A stretch of DNA of 38,231 nucleotides from Thermoplasmatales archaeon (GCA_030595715.1 JAUVCN010000013.1:1-38231), one strand, 5' to 3'; counted from the stretch's first letter, positions 19,233 through 29,000 are shown. The notes: generated by a model not told the origin, from the sequence alone. Numbers and translations: made by a program.

Positions 19233-20468
19233 TTGTCCGACACATCAGCAATAGTTGATTCCATTGACGACCTTGAACAGGAGATCATTGAATTCGCCAG
19301 GGATATCCTTTCCATCCCGGCCATAGCTCCGGAATCAGATGGGACCGGTGAAATGAAGAAGGGCGAAAGGATAATCCAACTTGTCAAGGACTGGGGCTTT
19401 GATTCCATCGAGAGGTTCGATTCGCCCGATGATAGGGTGCCTGAAGGAAAGAGACCGAACATACTCCTCAGGGTAAATGGCACACAGGTGGACCTTCCTG
19501 CGATCTGGGTATTTGCACACATCGACGTGGTCCCGCCGGGAGATCTCGACAAGTGGACCGGCGACCCCTGGACACTCAGGGTGGAGGGGAACAGGATGAT
19601 CGCAAGGGGGATCGAGGATAACGGGCAGGACCTGATGACATCGCTCTTTGCTATCAAAGCGATCCTTGCCTCCGGGCAGAGACCAAAGAGGAACATCAAT
19701 CTGTTCCTTGTCTCAGATGAGGAGGTTGGATCGGCAAAGGGAATGGTTTACCTCATCAACGAACATGAGGACCTGTTCTCCAAGGATGATCTTTACATCG
19801 TCCCCGATGCGGGTGAACCGGATGGATCGATGATAGAGGTTGCAGAGAAATCGATCATGTGGGTGAAGGTGAAGACTTATGGAAAGCAGGTCCATGCCTC
19901 TGTCCCGCAGAAGGGGATCAACGCCAATCTGGCCGCAATGAGGTTCCTTGTAGCCATCCACGATGAGCTGCACGAGATGTATCCCGATGAAGATGAATTG
20001 TATGACTATCCGAGATCATCGTTCGTTCCATCGAAAAGAGAGGCGAACGTGCCCAACATCAACACGATCCCGGGTGAGGATGTGAGTTATATCGATTGCA
20101 GGATCATGCCCCATTACAATGCCGAGAAGGTCCTTGATCACATCAGGATGAGAGCATTGGAGCATTCAAAGGAACATGAGGTTCAAATGGAGATCGAGAC
20201 CCTCCAATTTGAACAGGCAGCCCCTCCCACACCCGCGGACCACCCGATCGTGGATCTATTGAAGGATGCCATTCAGAAGGTGTATAGCGTCGAGGCGAAA
20301 CCACAGGGCATCGGTGGAGGGACCTGCGCTGCGATACTCAGGAGGGCAGGTTATCCCGCTGCTGTCTGGTCCAAGATGGAGGATTCCGCTCACATGCCTG
20401 ATGAGGTAGCACTGATCAGCAATTATATCGGAAATTCTAAGGTCTTCGTCCATGTTTTCATGTCGTAG
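19233..20468 (+). CDS. M20 family zinc metallopeptidase / deacylase (ArgE/DapE type)
   Basis: The 411-residue M20 enzyme hydrolyses an amide bond with two zinc ions. It shows the metal ligands and catalytic residues in order: FAHIDVVPPG (HxD), RGIEDNGQDL (bridging Asp), SDEEVGSAKG (catalytic Glu-Glu), IVPDAGEPDG (Asp ligand) and the C-terminal His in DSAHMPDE. The dimerisation 'lid' domain lies between (about 205-320). GGGTCAAILRRAG is the usual glycine-rich loop near the end. Relatives include ArgE, DapE and di/tripeptidases, and specificity is not readable here. The start is TTG 19233, six nt after GGAGG and downstream of the predicted transcript start near 19213. The in-frame ATG at 19209 lacks a ribosome site. 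The 3' end overlaps the convergent Nudix gene by 11 nt. Confidence 0.92.
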   Translation: MSDTSAIVDSIDDLEQEIIEFARDILSIPAIAPESDGTGEMKKGERIIQLVKDWGFDSIERFDSPDDRVPEGKRPNILLRVNGTQVDLPAIWVFAHIDVVPPGDLDKWTGDPWTLRVEGNRMIARGIEDNGQDLMTSLFAIKAILASGQRPKRNINLFLVSDEEVGSAKGMVYLINEHEDLFSKDDLYIVPDAGEPDGSMIEVAEKSIMWVKVKTYGKQVHASVPQKGINANLAAMRFLVAIHDELHEMYPDEDELYDYPRSSFVPSKREANVPNINTIPGEDVSYIDCRIMPHYNAEKVLDHIRMRALEHSKEHEVQMEIETLQFEQAAPPTPADHPIVDLLKDAIQKVYSVEAKPQGIGGGTCAAILRRAGYPAAVWSKMEDSAHMPDEVALISNYIGNSKVFVHVFMS

Positions 20469-20907
20469 ATCCGATCTCCCACAGTCCGCTGTCGATAAGT
20501 ATCTGATCAACGAGAGGGATGTCACCCTCAACGAAGGGGAGGGACTTCATCTCCTCCTTATCGACCCAGCAGAGATCCTGGCAGTCGAGGGGTTCGGGTT
20601 TTCCTTTCAGGATCCTGCAAATGTAGAACAGAAGGACCACGTGCCTGATGTCACCATTGTTGTTGTAAACATGCGAGATGACCTCGTAGAGAGGTCCTGT
20701 CTCTATCTCGACACCCATTTCCTCCTTCAGTTCTCTCTTCAATGACTCCTCCGGGTGTTCACCGAAATCGACCTTTCCACCGGGAAATTCCCACTTGCTG
20801 GGTTCGAACCTTGATGTGGGATGGCGCTGTGCGATCAGGATCCGTTCATCTCTGGGAATTATTGCCCCCGTTACCAGCAATGGTCTATCAGACATCTCAA
20901 CATCCAT
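20458..20907 (-). CDS. Nudix hydrolase (MutT-like)
   Basis: The 149-residue single-domain Nudix protein has a complete Nudix box GX5EX7REUXEEXGU at about residues 44-66 (GKVDFGEHPEES then RELKEEMGV). This binds Mg2+ and hydrolyses nucleoside diphosphate-linked substrates. The preceding SKWEFPGGKVDFGE resembles the MutT group that sanitises oxidised (d)NTPs, but substrate specificity is not certain. The start at 20907 (or the in-frame ATG at 20895) lies just downstream of an AT-rich promoter shared with the divergent methyltransferase. The gene converges on the M20 peptidase with an 11-nt overlap. Confidence 0.94.
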   Translation of the reverse strand: MDVEMSDRPLLVTGAIIPRDERILIAQRHPTSRFEPSKWEFPGGKVDFGEHPEESLKRELKEEMGVEIETGPLYEVISHVYNNNGDIRHVVLLFYICRILKGKPEPLDCQDLCWVDKEEMKSLPFVEGDIPLVDQILIDSGLWEIGSTT

Positions 20908-20934
20908 GTATTATGGCCTTTTATCAGTTATCCT

Positions 20935-20944
20935 ATTAAATATG
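20935..20944. promoter_or_regulatory. Shared TATA element, Nudix gene / RsmB-like gene
   Basis: ATTAAATATG lies between divergent genes. Rightward it predicts a start near 20965, 8-14 nt before the methyltransferase start. Leftward it predicts a start near 20913, almost leaderless for ATG 20907. Confidence 0.5.
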
Positions 20945-20972
20945 TGAGGACCTTGCGATGTAAGGTGCTTCT

Positions 20973-22184
20973 TTGGAGATGAACCGTGATTTCGCACATG
21001 AGATATTCAAGGTGATCAGGCAGGTCATCGATGGGAAGAGACATGCTTCATCGGTAATCTCCGAGGTCCTGTCGGACCATCACTCCTGGTCCGATAGACA
21101 GAGGGCGCTCTTTTCCAATACATGTTATGATATCATCAGATGGTGGAGGCTTCTCTGGACGACCCTCGGGAAAGACCCTTCTTTCGAGAGCAGGGACCTG
21201 TGGCATCTTCTGGGAGCCTACATGATCAAGATGAAAGAAAATGTCCCTGACCGTCATGAGTACAGAGGTATGTCGCCTGCAAGGGTCTCCAACAGATTGA
21301 ACAAGATCGGGCACAAGAGGTCCATAAGGGAGTCGATCCCAGAACATCTGGACCAGCTAGGTGAAAGCGAGCTCCACGACGATTGGGATACAATTCTCAG
21401 AGCCCTCAACACTTTCCCTCCTCTTGCGGTCAGGGTCAATACACTGAAGACCAACAGGACCGAATTGAGAGGTATCCTTCACGAAGAGGGACATGATACG
21501 AACATTGTCGAATGGGCTCAGGATGCACTTGTCCTGAAAAAGAAAGGCAACATCTTCAAACTGAGCTCATTCCACAAAGGCCTCTTCGAGGTTCAGGACC
21601 CTGCGTCCCAGATGATCGCTCCTTTCCTGAAGGTCGAACCTGGTATGAAGGTAGTGGATGCCTGTGCTGGTCAGGGTGGGAAAGCCCTTCATCTGGCCTC
21701 ACTGATGGAAAACAAGGGACAGCTTGTTGCGATGGATGATGTGAAATGGAAGCTCAATGAACTGATGAAAAGGGCTTCCCGGGCAGGGGCGCAGAACATC
21801 AGAACGATCCATGTCACCGGGACAAAGTCCTACAAGAGGATGAAGGGTCTGATCGACAGGGTCCTGCTGGATGTGCCATGTACCGGCCTTGGTGCACTGA
21901 GAAGGAATCCCGATATCAAGTGGTCCTTCAATGAAGAGACGCTGGATCGATTGATAGAACTTCAGAGATCGATCATGGAGACCTATTCCCCGCTGGTGAA
22001 GGAAGATGGAAAGATGGTCTATGCCACCTGTTCCATCCTTCCATCAGAGAGTGAGGAGCAGACCGAATGGTTCCTCAAGGAACATCCCGACTGGGAGCTG
22101 GAGGAAGAAAAGAGGATGAGGCCGGATATCGACGGTTTCGATGGATTCTACATGGCCAGGCTTATCAGGACCTCTTCCCCTTGA
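20973..22184 (+). CDS. RsmB/NOP2/Sun-family RNA m5C methyltransferase
   Basis: This is an S-adenosylmethionine-dependent cytosine-5 methyltransferase for rRNA or tRNA (403 residues). The N-terminal part (about 1-140) looks like the NusB-type helical domain found in RsmB. The catalytic domain has FEVQDPASQMIAP, the SAM loop VVDACAGQGGKALHLA, the motif IV cysteine in DVPCTGLGALRRNPD and the motif VI nucleophile in YATCSILPSESEEQ. Both catalytic cysteines are present. The start is either TTG 20973 (AAGGTG 5 nt upstream) or ATG 20979; the protein differs by two residues. The stop overlaps the convergent surface-protein gene by 20 nt. Confidence 0.93.
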   Translation: MEMNRDFAHEIFKVIRQVIDGKRHASSVISEVLSDHHSWSDRQRALFSNTCYDIIRWWRLLWTTLGKDPSFESRDLWHLLGAYMIKMKENVPDRHEYRGMSPARVSNRLNKIGHKRSIRESIPEHLDQLGESELHDDWDTILRALNTFPPLAVRVNTLKTNRTELRGILHEEGHDTNIVEWAQDALVLKKKGNIFKLSSFHKGLFEVQDPASQMIAPFLKVEPGMKVVDACAGQGGKALHLASLMENKGQLVAMDDVKWKLNELMKRASRAGAQNIRTIHVTGTKSYKRMKGLIDRVLLDVPCTGLGALRRNPDIKWSFNEETLDRLIELQRSIMETYSPLVKEDGKMVYATCSILPSESEEQTEWFLKEHPDWELEEEKRMRPDIDGFDGFYMARLIRTSSP

Positions 22185-23196
22185 GAAAATACGCCAAAAA
22201 AGCCAATACTCCTATTATGATCAATATGGAAAACACAATGATGATCAAGATCGAATTGTCATCACCTGATGTATCCTCGGAGTGGTCCGTCGTCCCCGGG
22301 TAAATTGGATCATCGTCCGAAGAGGAGGGTCCCTCATCGGGATCGTCCACCATACCTGTTCCCGGTCCGATATCATCCCTCTTTTCGACCACTTCAATGA
22401 AAGAGGAAGTGATCTCATAGTTGAATTCTTCCCCGCTCATCTTTGCCTGTTTCGAATAGATATGGACCTCGATCTCGAACCTTCCAATGGTTGTACTCGA
22501 AGAAAGCATGATCACAACAGGATATGACCTCGTTTGCTTTTCCGGAATTACGATCTCATCAACCTTTTCCCTGGCGATTATCCCATGATCTTCAAGGTCC
22601 TCCTTGTTGAGGATCTCCATTACAATTATATCCGCACCATTCCCCCGATTAATGGTTTCATAATTGATATCTACCACATCTCCAAGCTCTACTGTATCTA
22701 GCGAAGACGATGGTGAGATGGAGTATTGAAAATATTGTTGGATATTGATGATGGCGGTTGTGGGATCTATTGTTCCGCCCATGGTACCCGGACTGTAACT
22801 CCATCTACCGGAAACGGTCAACTGCCCCTGTGTTCTGGTTGATGTCTCGGAGGGGATCTGGATGCTGACGGTGAAGTTGTGTTCAGTGATCTCGTTGGTG
22901 AATTCCATAGATGGAGGGGCAGATACCGGCCAACCTCCGGCCTCTGCTTGTAATGTTACCACAAGTACCTGTCCAGGGGGCATGGCTGGCGCCTCCGCTG
23001 TTACAACACCTGTGAATTCAACTATCCCTGAAGCTCCGGGAGAAACATCGACCGTCTCACTGGTACTGTCCAGAACGATCGTGATCGCGGGAGCTCCGAT
23101 AGCATCCACTTCAGAGGTGAAAAGCACCATGAATGAGATCGGCATCAGCAGAAATGACAGAAGCACCATTCCCTGCCATCCGTTCTTCCCTCCCAT
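22165..23196 (-). CDS. Secreted membrane-anchored protein, paralogue 1 of 3
   Basis: The 343-residue protein has an N-terminal signal/anchor (about 8-30) ending near EVDAIG, an extracellular region, an acidic Ser/Asp/Pro linker (about 278-315) and a single C-terminal membrane helix (about 316-338) with a basic tail. The first 160 residues align with the next two genes: VSPGASGIVEFTGVVTA, a Q-LVVTL-A segment, GWPVSAPPS-EF, and a YSPG-containing turn followed by TTAIINIQQYFQYSISP. The middle carries a second beta-rich domain. Unlike its neighbours it lacks the two cysteines in the first domain and the E/D-P repeat. Function is unknown; surface attachment or a structural role is inference. It converges on the methyltransferase gene (20-nt overlap). 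Confidence 0.85.
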   Translation of the reverse strand: MGGKNGWQGMVLLSFLLMPISFMVLFTSEVDAIGAPAITIVLDSTSETVDVSPGASGIVEFTGVVTAEAPAMPPGQVLVVTLQAEAGGWPVSAPPSMEFTNEITEHNFTVSIQIPSETSTRTQGQLTVSGRWSYSPGTMGGTIDPTTAIINIQQYFQYSISPSSSLDTVELGDVVDINYETINRGNGADIIVMEILNKEDLEDHGIIAREKVDEIVIPEKQTRSYPVVIMLSSSTTIGRFEIEVHIYSKQAKMSGEEFNYEITSSFIEVVEKRDDIGPGTGMVDDPDEGPSSSDDDPIYPGTTDHSEDTSGDDNSILIIIVFSILIIIGVLAFLAYFLKGKRS

Positions 23197-23218
23197 GACA
23201 AATGGAATGGCCCTGATG

Positions 23219-23243
23219 GGTAATCACTCTTTTGCAGAATTAT
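23219..23243 (-). promoter_or_regulatory. Conserved upstream element of paralogue 1
   Basis: The minus strand reads ATAATTCTGCAAAAGAGTGA then TTACC. The AAAGAGTGATTA core recurs upstream of the other two surface-protein genes. Its distance from the start codon (22 nt) and AT-rich core suit a BRE/TATA pair. Confidence 0.5.
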
Positions 23244-23259
23244 CCAGTTCATCACGGGA

Positions 23260-24327
23260 TCAAGCAGCTTTTTTCCCCTTCCTGGTGAAGATATATATCC
23301 CCACCAATGTAAAGATGAACAGAAGGACCCCACCACCCACAATGAAGGGCCATATGCCAATACCACTCTTGGTCTCGGGATCAATGAATGTCTCATCGAT
23401 ATCGGATGGGTCATCAACGGGATCTTCGATCGGATCTTCTACGTCATCATCAGGCTCTGGCTCAGGTTCTGGATCGGGATCAGGTTCAGGTTTGGGTTCA
23501 GGTTCCGGTAGGGAACCTTCCCTGACAACCTCCAGGTATCCTGTGGCCTTCTCTCTATCACTGATAGCGCCAACTGATTCTGCAACCTGGGACCAGATAA
23601 CAATGTCTACAGGGTAAAGATCTGTCAGAACAGAGTTGTCCGTTCTCAGTATGACGAATATCTCTTCTTCTCCTCCGTATGGTATGGATATCGAATCCCG
23701 GGACAATGATGCATGAATACCCTCTTTCAGGAGTTGTTCAGCATTTTCCACTTCTATTCCTATTGATTCATCTCCATTTCCAAGGTTTTCAACGAGGAAA
23801 GGCATTTCTCCGACCCCACCTCCCTCGACGTAGGAAACAGATTCAACTGGAGATATGGTAAAGGAATAATATTGTTTGATAACAATTATTGCAGTTGCTC
23901 CCTCGCAATCTCCGCTTGATACACCCGGAGAATACATCCAGGTCCCGTTGATGTAAAGAATTGCATTTGTGGATCGAGGGGTTCCGATCGGTACCTGAAC
24001 AGATATTTGAAAATTCTGAACTGACACAGCACGATTGAACGTCAAGCTTGGTGCCCCGGATACTGCCCATCCCTCACAGTAAGCGGTCAATGTAACCACC
24101 AAATATTGCACACTGGGTGCCCATGGAATATCAGCTCTGACCTCACCGGTGAAGGTAACAACACCGTCCTGTCCTGGTGCCACATAAGCGGTCTGCTTGG
24201 TCTGTGTAAGAATGATCTGAACATCTGGATCTCCCACACCGCTGACATCCTCTGGCATAACAATGAGAATAGATAGCGAACTCAAAATGATCACAAGGGA
24301 AAACACGTATGACATCCATTTCTTCAT
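23260..24327 (-). CDS. Secreted membrane-anchored protein, paralogue 2 of 3
   Basis: The 355-residue protein has a signal peptide (about 1-31), then a beta-rich domain with [20 protein letters not shown] and two cysteines (in AYCEGW and SSGDCEG), and a second domain containing [15 protein letters not shown] linker of nine E/D/K-P dipeptides follows, then [17 protein letters not shown], a C-terminal membrane helix (IWPFIVGGG...) and a basic RKGKKAA stop. It is very similar to paralogue 3, nearly identical in the last 60 residues and over the first domain, while the second domain has diverged. The start is ATG 24327, behind GGTGG. The layout is that of a surface protein held by its C-terminal helix. 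Function is unknown. Confidence 0.87.
   Translation of the reverse strand: MKKWMSYVFSLVIILSSLSILIVMPEDVSGVGDPDVQIILTQTKQTAYVAPGQDGVVTFTGEVRADIPWAPSVQYLVVTLTAYCEGWAVSGAPSLTFNRAVSVQNFQISVQVPIGTPRSTNAILYINGTWMYSPGVSSGDCEGATAIIVIKQYYSFTISPVESVSYVEGGGVGEMPFLVENLGNGDESIGIEVENAEQLLKEGIHASLSRDSISIPYGGEEEIFVILRTDNSVLTDLYPVDIVIWSQVAESVGAISDREKATGYLEVVREGSLPEPEPKPEPDPDPEPEPEPDDDVEDPIEDPVDDPSDIDETFIDPETKSGIGIWPFIVGGGVLLFIFTLVGIYIFTRKGKKAA
23453..23508 (-). repeat. Short hexamer-type repeat encoding nine x-P dipeptides
   Basis: A degenerate GGNTCN hexamer (plus strand) encodes the E/D/K-P linker of paralogue 2. It has about 9 units, against about 21 in paralogue 3. Confidence 0.7.
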
Positions 24328-24358
24328 CTATTCCACCGGCTGTGATAATGCAATGAAA

Positions 24359-24383
24359 GATAATCACTCTTTCGTAGAATGAT
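24359..24383 (-). promoter_or_regulatory. Conserved upstream element of paralogue 2
   Basis: The minus strand reads ATCATTCTACGAAAGAGTGA then TTATC, 31 nt before the ATG. It shares AAAGAGTGATTA with paralogue 1 and closely matches the paralogue 3 element in position. Confidence 0.55.
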
Positions 24384-24398
24384 ACCCCATATCACAGA

Positions 24399-25538
24399 TC
24401 AATCTGCTCTTTTTCCCTTCCTGGTGAAGATATATACCCCCACCAATACCAATATGAATAGAAGGACCCCGCCACCAATAATGAAAGGCCATATGCCGAT
24501 ACCGCTCTTGGTCTCGGGATCAATGGATATCTCATCGATATCGGATGGATCATCAACGGGCTCGTCGGTCGGATCATCGACGTTATCATCGGGCTCGGGT
24601 TCAGGTTCGGGCTCTGGATCCGGATCAGATTCGGGTTCAGACTCTGGTTCGGGTTCTGGATCGGGTTCAGGTTCCGGATCAGGCTCTGGTTCGGGTTCAG
24701 GTTCTGGATCCGGATCAGGTAGAGAACCTTCCCTTACTACTTCGATGTGTGTTGATGTCCTTTCAATATCATTGATGTCACCCAGTTCTTTTGCGGTATA
24801 GGACCAGATAGCGATTTCGAGATCGTAGAACCCGGTAGATGTGAAATCGGCCAAAAACAATTCTACAAAAATGATCTCTTCTCCTTCAAAGGGAATGGTA
24901 ATTGTCTTTTTGGGTAATGAGGCAAAGATGCCTTCCTCGGTGAGTTGATCATCATTCTCGATCTCAATTTCTATCTCATCATTTCCGTTTCCAAGGTTTT
25001 CAACAAGGAAAGGGACCTCACCAATACCGCCTTCTTCAACATAGCTAACAGATTCAACTGGAGAGACGGAATAAGAGAAATATTGTTTTATGATAATTAT
25101 TCCCGTTGTTCCATCGCAATCTCCACTGGACACTCCGGGAGAATATTCCCATGTCCCGTTGACGAAGAGAGTTGCACCTGTGGCTCGTGGTGTTCCAATT
25201 GGTACCTGGACCGATATTTGAAAGTTTTGAATAGTTACAGCACGATTGAAAGTAAGTGTGGGTGGATTTGAAACCGACCAACCTTCGCAGAATGCGGTCA
25301 ACGTGACAATTAGATATTGAATATTGGGTGCCCAGGGGACCTGAGCTGTGACCTCACCTGTGAATGTTACAACACCATCCTGTCCAGGTGCAACATAAGC
25401 AGTCTGTTTGGTTTGTGATAGAATGATCCTGATCGCGGGTGAACCCACACCGTCAGCCTCCTCGGAGATTCCAACGATAAGGGAAAATGAACTCAGAATA
25501 ATTGCTATCGAGACAGCGTATGTCATCCACCTCTTCAT
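24399..25538 (-). CDS. Secreted membrane-anchored protein with long E/D-P repeat, paralogue 3 of 3
   Basis: The 379-residue protein has the same architecture as paralogue 2: a signal peptide (about 1-31), a first domain with [22 protein letters not shown] and the cysteine pair (AFCEGW, SSGDCDG), and a second domain with [15 protein letters not shown] rigid acidic linker of about 21 D/E-P dipeptides (interrupted by two E-S) follows, then [18 protein letters not shown], the C-terminal helix and a basic tail. The linker is the main length difference from paralogue 2. The start is ATG 25538 behind GGTGG, with the shared upstream element 31 nt before it. It is probably a surface protein projecting its N-terminal domains through the cell envelope. 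Function is unknown. Confidence 0.87.
   Translation of the reverse strand: MKRWMTYAVSIAIILSSFSLIVGISEEADGVGSPAIRIILSQTKQTAYVAPGQDGVVTFTGEVTAQVPWAPNIQYLIVTLTAFCEGWSVSNPPTLTFNRAVTIQNFQISVQVPIGTPRATGATLFVNGTWEYSPGVSSGDCDGTTGIIIIKQYFSYSVSPVESVSYVEEGGIGEVPFLVENLGNGNDEIEIEIENDDQLTEEGIFASLPKKTITIPFEGEEIIFVELFLADFTSTGFYDLEIAIWSYTAKELGDINDIERTSTHIEVVREGSLPDPDPEPEPEPEPDPEPEPDPEPEPESEPESDPDPEPEPEPEPDDNVDDPTDEPVDDPSDIDEISIDPETKSGIGIWPFIIGGGVLLFILVLVGVYIFTRKGKRAD
24591..24720 (-). repeat. Tandem hexamer repeat encoding about 21 D/E-P dipeptides
   Basis: The plus strand is a run of GGNTCN hexamers (GGTTCA, GGTTCG, GGCTCT, GGATCC, GGATCA) for about 126 nt, encoding the acidic proline-rich linker. Such in-frame hexamer arrays can change length by slippage without shifting frame. 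Confidence 0.85.
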
Positions 25539-25569
25539 CTATTCCACCAATGGTGGTATCACCATGTGG

Positions 25570-25594
25570 GTTAATCACTTTTTCGGGAAAGAAT
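25570..25594 (-). promoter_or_regulatory. Conserved upstream element of paralogue 3
   Basis: The minus strand reads ATTCTTTCCCGAAAAAGTGA then TTAAC, 31 nt before the ATG. GAAAAAGTGATTAAC suits a BRE/TATA pair giving a leader of about 10 nt. Confidence 0.55.
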
Positions 25595-25631
25595 AACAGG
25601 GCATTGTGTAATACCCGTTGGAGGCTAGATC

Positions 25632-26078
25632 ATGTCAAAGATCGAAGAAGCGGTCGAAAGGTTCCGGTCCGATCACAATTGCTCCCAGTCGATCCTGACC
25701 ATATATGGAAAGGACCTTGGTTTGAACGAAGAGACAGCTGTTCAACTCGCAGGCCCATTCGGTGGGGGGATGGCACGGAAAGGACAGGTCTGTGGGGCGG
25801 TGACAGGTTCACTGATGGTCCTTGGATTGAAATATGGATCCGGGGATCCGGGAGATAAAGGTTCCAAAGAAAGACTATTGAATATATCAAGATCTTTCAT
25901 GGACAGGTTCAACGAGAAGAATGAGAACCTTCGCTGCAATGATCTCCTGGGTCATGATATTGGAACACCAGAGGGGAGAGCGGAAGCCAAGAAAAGGAAC
26001 CTGTTCAAGGAAAGATGCCCCGGATTCGTGGGGAGCGCTGCCTCGATCCTCGAGGATATCATGGATGAGGAATGGTGA
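25632..26078 (+). CDS. C_GCAxxG_C_C family protein
   Basis: The 148-residue protein of the C_GCAxxG_C_C family is a putative redox protein of unknown function, sometimes found with electron-transfer partners. The conserved cysteines are visible: HNCSQSIL (C17), GQVCGAVTG (the GCAxxG-type loop after FGGGMARKG), NLRCNDLLG and RCPGFVGSA near the C-terminus. No signal peptide or membrane segment is seen. The start ATG 25632 follows GGAGG with about 8 nt spacing. It is the first gene of a tight rightward operon: its stop overlaps the reading frame of the 5-oxoprolinase-type gene, suggesting translational coupling. Confidence 0.9.
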   Translation: MSKIEEAVERFRSDHNCSQSILTIYGKDLGLNEETAVQLAGPFGGGMARKGQVCGAVTGSLMVLGLKYGSGDPGDKGSKERLLNISRSFMDRFNEKNENLRCNDLLGHDIGTPEGRAEAKKRNLFKERCPGFVGSAASILEDIMDEEW

Positions 26079-26089
26079 CAAATGATTTT

Positions 26090-29000
26090 ATGGACCTTAC
26101 CGGTTCAAGTTCGATGAATGAAAGGAATGGTGGGTGGCAGTTCTACATCGATCGGGGTGGCACATTCACCGATATCGTTGCCGTTCCACCATCAGGAGAT
26201 ATCAAGGTACAAAAACTACTCTCCGAGGACCGGTCGAGATACAGGGACGCAGCGGTCCACGGCATCCGAGAGATCCTTTCGATCGAAGAAGGTGAGGAGA
26301 TCCCCATGGACCGGATCGACTCGATCAGGATGGGTACTACGGTAGGAACCAACGCGTTACTGGAAAGAAAGGGAGAACAAACCGCTCTTCTGATAACAAA
26401 AGGATTTCGAGACCTGCTCCGGATCGGTTATCAGAACCGGCCCGACCTCTTCGCTCTTGATATCAGATTACCGGAACAGCTTTACTGCCATGTGGAAGAG
26501 ATCCATGAGAGGATCCTTTCTGACGGAACAATAAGTGTGCCCCTGGACAGGGATGATGCAAAGGATGCCTTCGAAAGGATCAAGGCCAAAGGGATCGGAT
26601 CGGTCGCTATCGTTCTGATGAACTCATACAAGTATCCTGTTCACGAGACCGAACTGGCAGGGATCGCCAGGGATATTGGTTTCTCCCAGATATCGGTATC
26701 CTATCAGGTAAGCCCCTTGATGAAAATAGTAGGGCGAGGTGACACTACAGTGGTGGATGCCTATCTCTCCCCGATCCTTCTGAGATATATCGACAGTGTC
26801 AAGAATGAACTGGATGGCGATCGCGATCTTCTTTTTATGCAGAGTTCAGGCGGCCTTGTGGACCACTCCCTCTTCAAGGGAAAAGACTGCATCCTTTCCG
26901 GGCCGGCAGGAGGGATCGTCGGGGCGGTGAGGACATCGCTCGACGCAGGTTCGAAGAAGATCATCACATTCGACATGGGTGGGACCTCGACAGATGTTGC
27001 CCATTACAGTGGGGAAATGGAGAGATCATTTGAAACTGAGATCGCCGGTGTAAGGATCAGGGCACCCATGCTCAGGATCCATACCGTCGCTGCCGGTGGG
27101 GGATCGATATTGAAGTTCGAGGATGGAAGGTTCAAGGTCGGTCCTGATTCGGCAGGAGCCGACCCCGGTCCCGCTTCTTATCGAAAGGGGGGCCCGTTAT
27201 CGGTCACCGATGCGAACCTGCTGCTTGGAAGGATACAGGCAGACCATTTTCCGGGAGTGTTCGGAAAAGAAGGGAATGAACCACTGGACATAGATATCGT
27301 AAGGAAGAAGTTCAGATCGTTGGCCGAAGAGGTCTCTCTTGGGTCCGGAGTGAAGAGAACACCGGAGGAGGTCGCCCATGGCTTTCTTCAGGTCGCCATC
27401 GAGAACATGGCACAGGCGATAAAGACGATCTCTACCATGAGGGGATATGACGTGTCCGATCATATCCTCGCATGTTTCGGTGGTGCCGGAGGCCAGCATG
27501 TCTGCGGTGTCGCTGATTCCCTTGGAATTAAAAAGGTTCTCATCCATCCTCTTGCAGGTGTCCTCTCGGCATATGGAATGGGACTTGCAAAGATCTCGGT
27601 TATCAAAGAGAGGACGATCGAGAGAACCTTCGACGCCGGATCCATACCATTGATCGAAGAACTTATCTCGGAACTTGGTTCAAGGATCGAAAAGGAACTG
27701 AAAGAGCAGAAAATCGAGGAAGATGATATCGATATCAAGACAAGGATCCACCTGAAATACAGCGGAACCGATACTCCGATACCCATCGAATACAGTGGGC
27801 TCGATGGGACCACAGAGGCCTACGAGAAGGAGCATATGGAGAGGTTCTCTTTCATTATGCGAGGAAAAGACCTTGTTATCGAGACCATCGAGGTTGAAGG
27901 TATCGGAGGCGGGATACCTACACCTTCCAGAAAGGAAGAAATGTTGGAACATCAAGTAGAGGCCCATGGAAGGGTATATCTGAATTTCAATAATGAATGG
28001 ACTGAAGTTCCCCTGTATCAAAGAGACCGATTGAGACCGGGATCGATAATGAACGGACCTGCCGTGATCACTGAAGGGACCGGAACCAATATTGTCGAAC
28101 CCGGATGGAAGGCATCGATCAGCGGGTCATCCGACCTGATCATGGAAAGAGCGGGATCGCAAGATAGAGAAATAGCAGTGAGAACAGACGTGGACCCGGT
28201 CATGCTCGAGATATTCAATAGACTGTTCATGTCGATCGCGGAGCAAATGGGTTACTCTCTGCGCAACACATCATATTCCGTGAACATCAAGGAGAGACTG
28301 GATTTCTCCTGCGCTCTATTTGATGGAGGGGGAGGCCTTGTGGCAAATGCACCTCATATACCGGTCCACCTCGGTTCGATGTCAGATTCGGTCAGAAGAT
28401 GGCTTGATGATAAGAAGGAAATGATCGAACCGGGTGACACATACCTGATCAACTCCCCTTACCACGGTGGAACACACCTTCCGGATGTCACCCTGATCAC
28501 TCCCGTTTTCGGTGATGATACGAAAAAGCCACTCTTCTTCGTTGCTTCGAGAGGGCATCATGCTGACATCGGAGGAAAGACCCCGGGATCGATGCCACCC
28601 GATTCAAGGACGATCGACGAAGAAGGGGTTCTCTCATCGGGTTTCAGGATCGTGAGTTCCGGTGTCTTCATGGAAGAACGGGTCCGCGATTGGCTCACAT
28701 CCGGCAAATATCCTGCAAGAAACCCTGACAGGAACATATCGGACCTGAAAGCCCAGATAGCTGCCAACGAGAAAGGGCAAAAAGAATTGATGAAAATGGT
28801 GGAAAGATACTCATTGGACATGGTGAGGTCCTACATGCTCCATGTCCAGAAGAATGCGGAAGAATCTGTCAGGAACGTGATAAGCAAACTTCACAGCGGC
28901 TCATCAAATTTGATAATGGACCTGGGAGGGAAGATATCTGTCGATATCATCATTGATAAAGAGGGCAGGTCCGTGATCGTCGACCTGACAGGATCCTCGG

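Noticed and set aside
20805-20820. GGGTTCGAACC, resembling a tRNA T-arm
   Set aside because: It lies inside the Nudix coding region and no acceptor, D or anticodon arms surround it.
24591-24720. CRISPR-like repeat array
   Set aside because: The units are contiguous 6-nt repeats without spacers and encode an acidic proline linker in frame.
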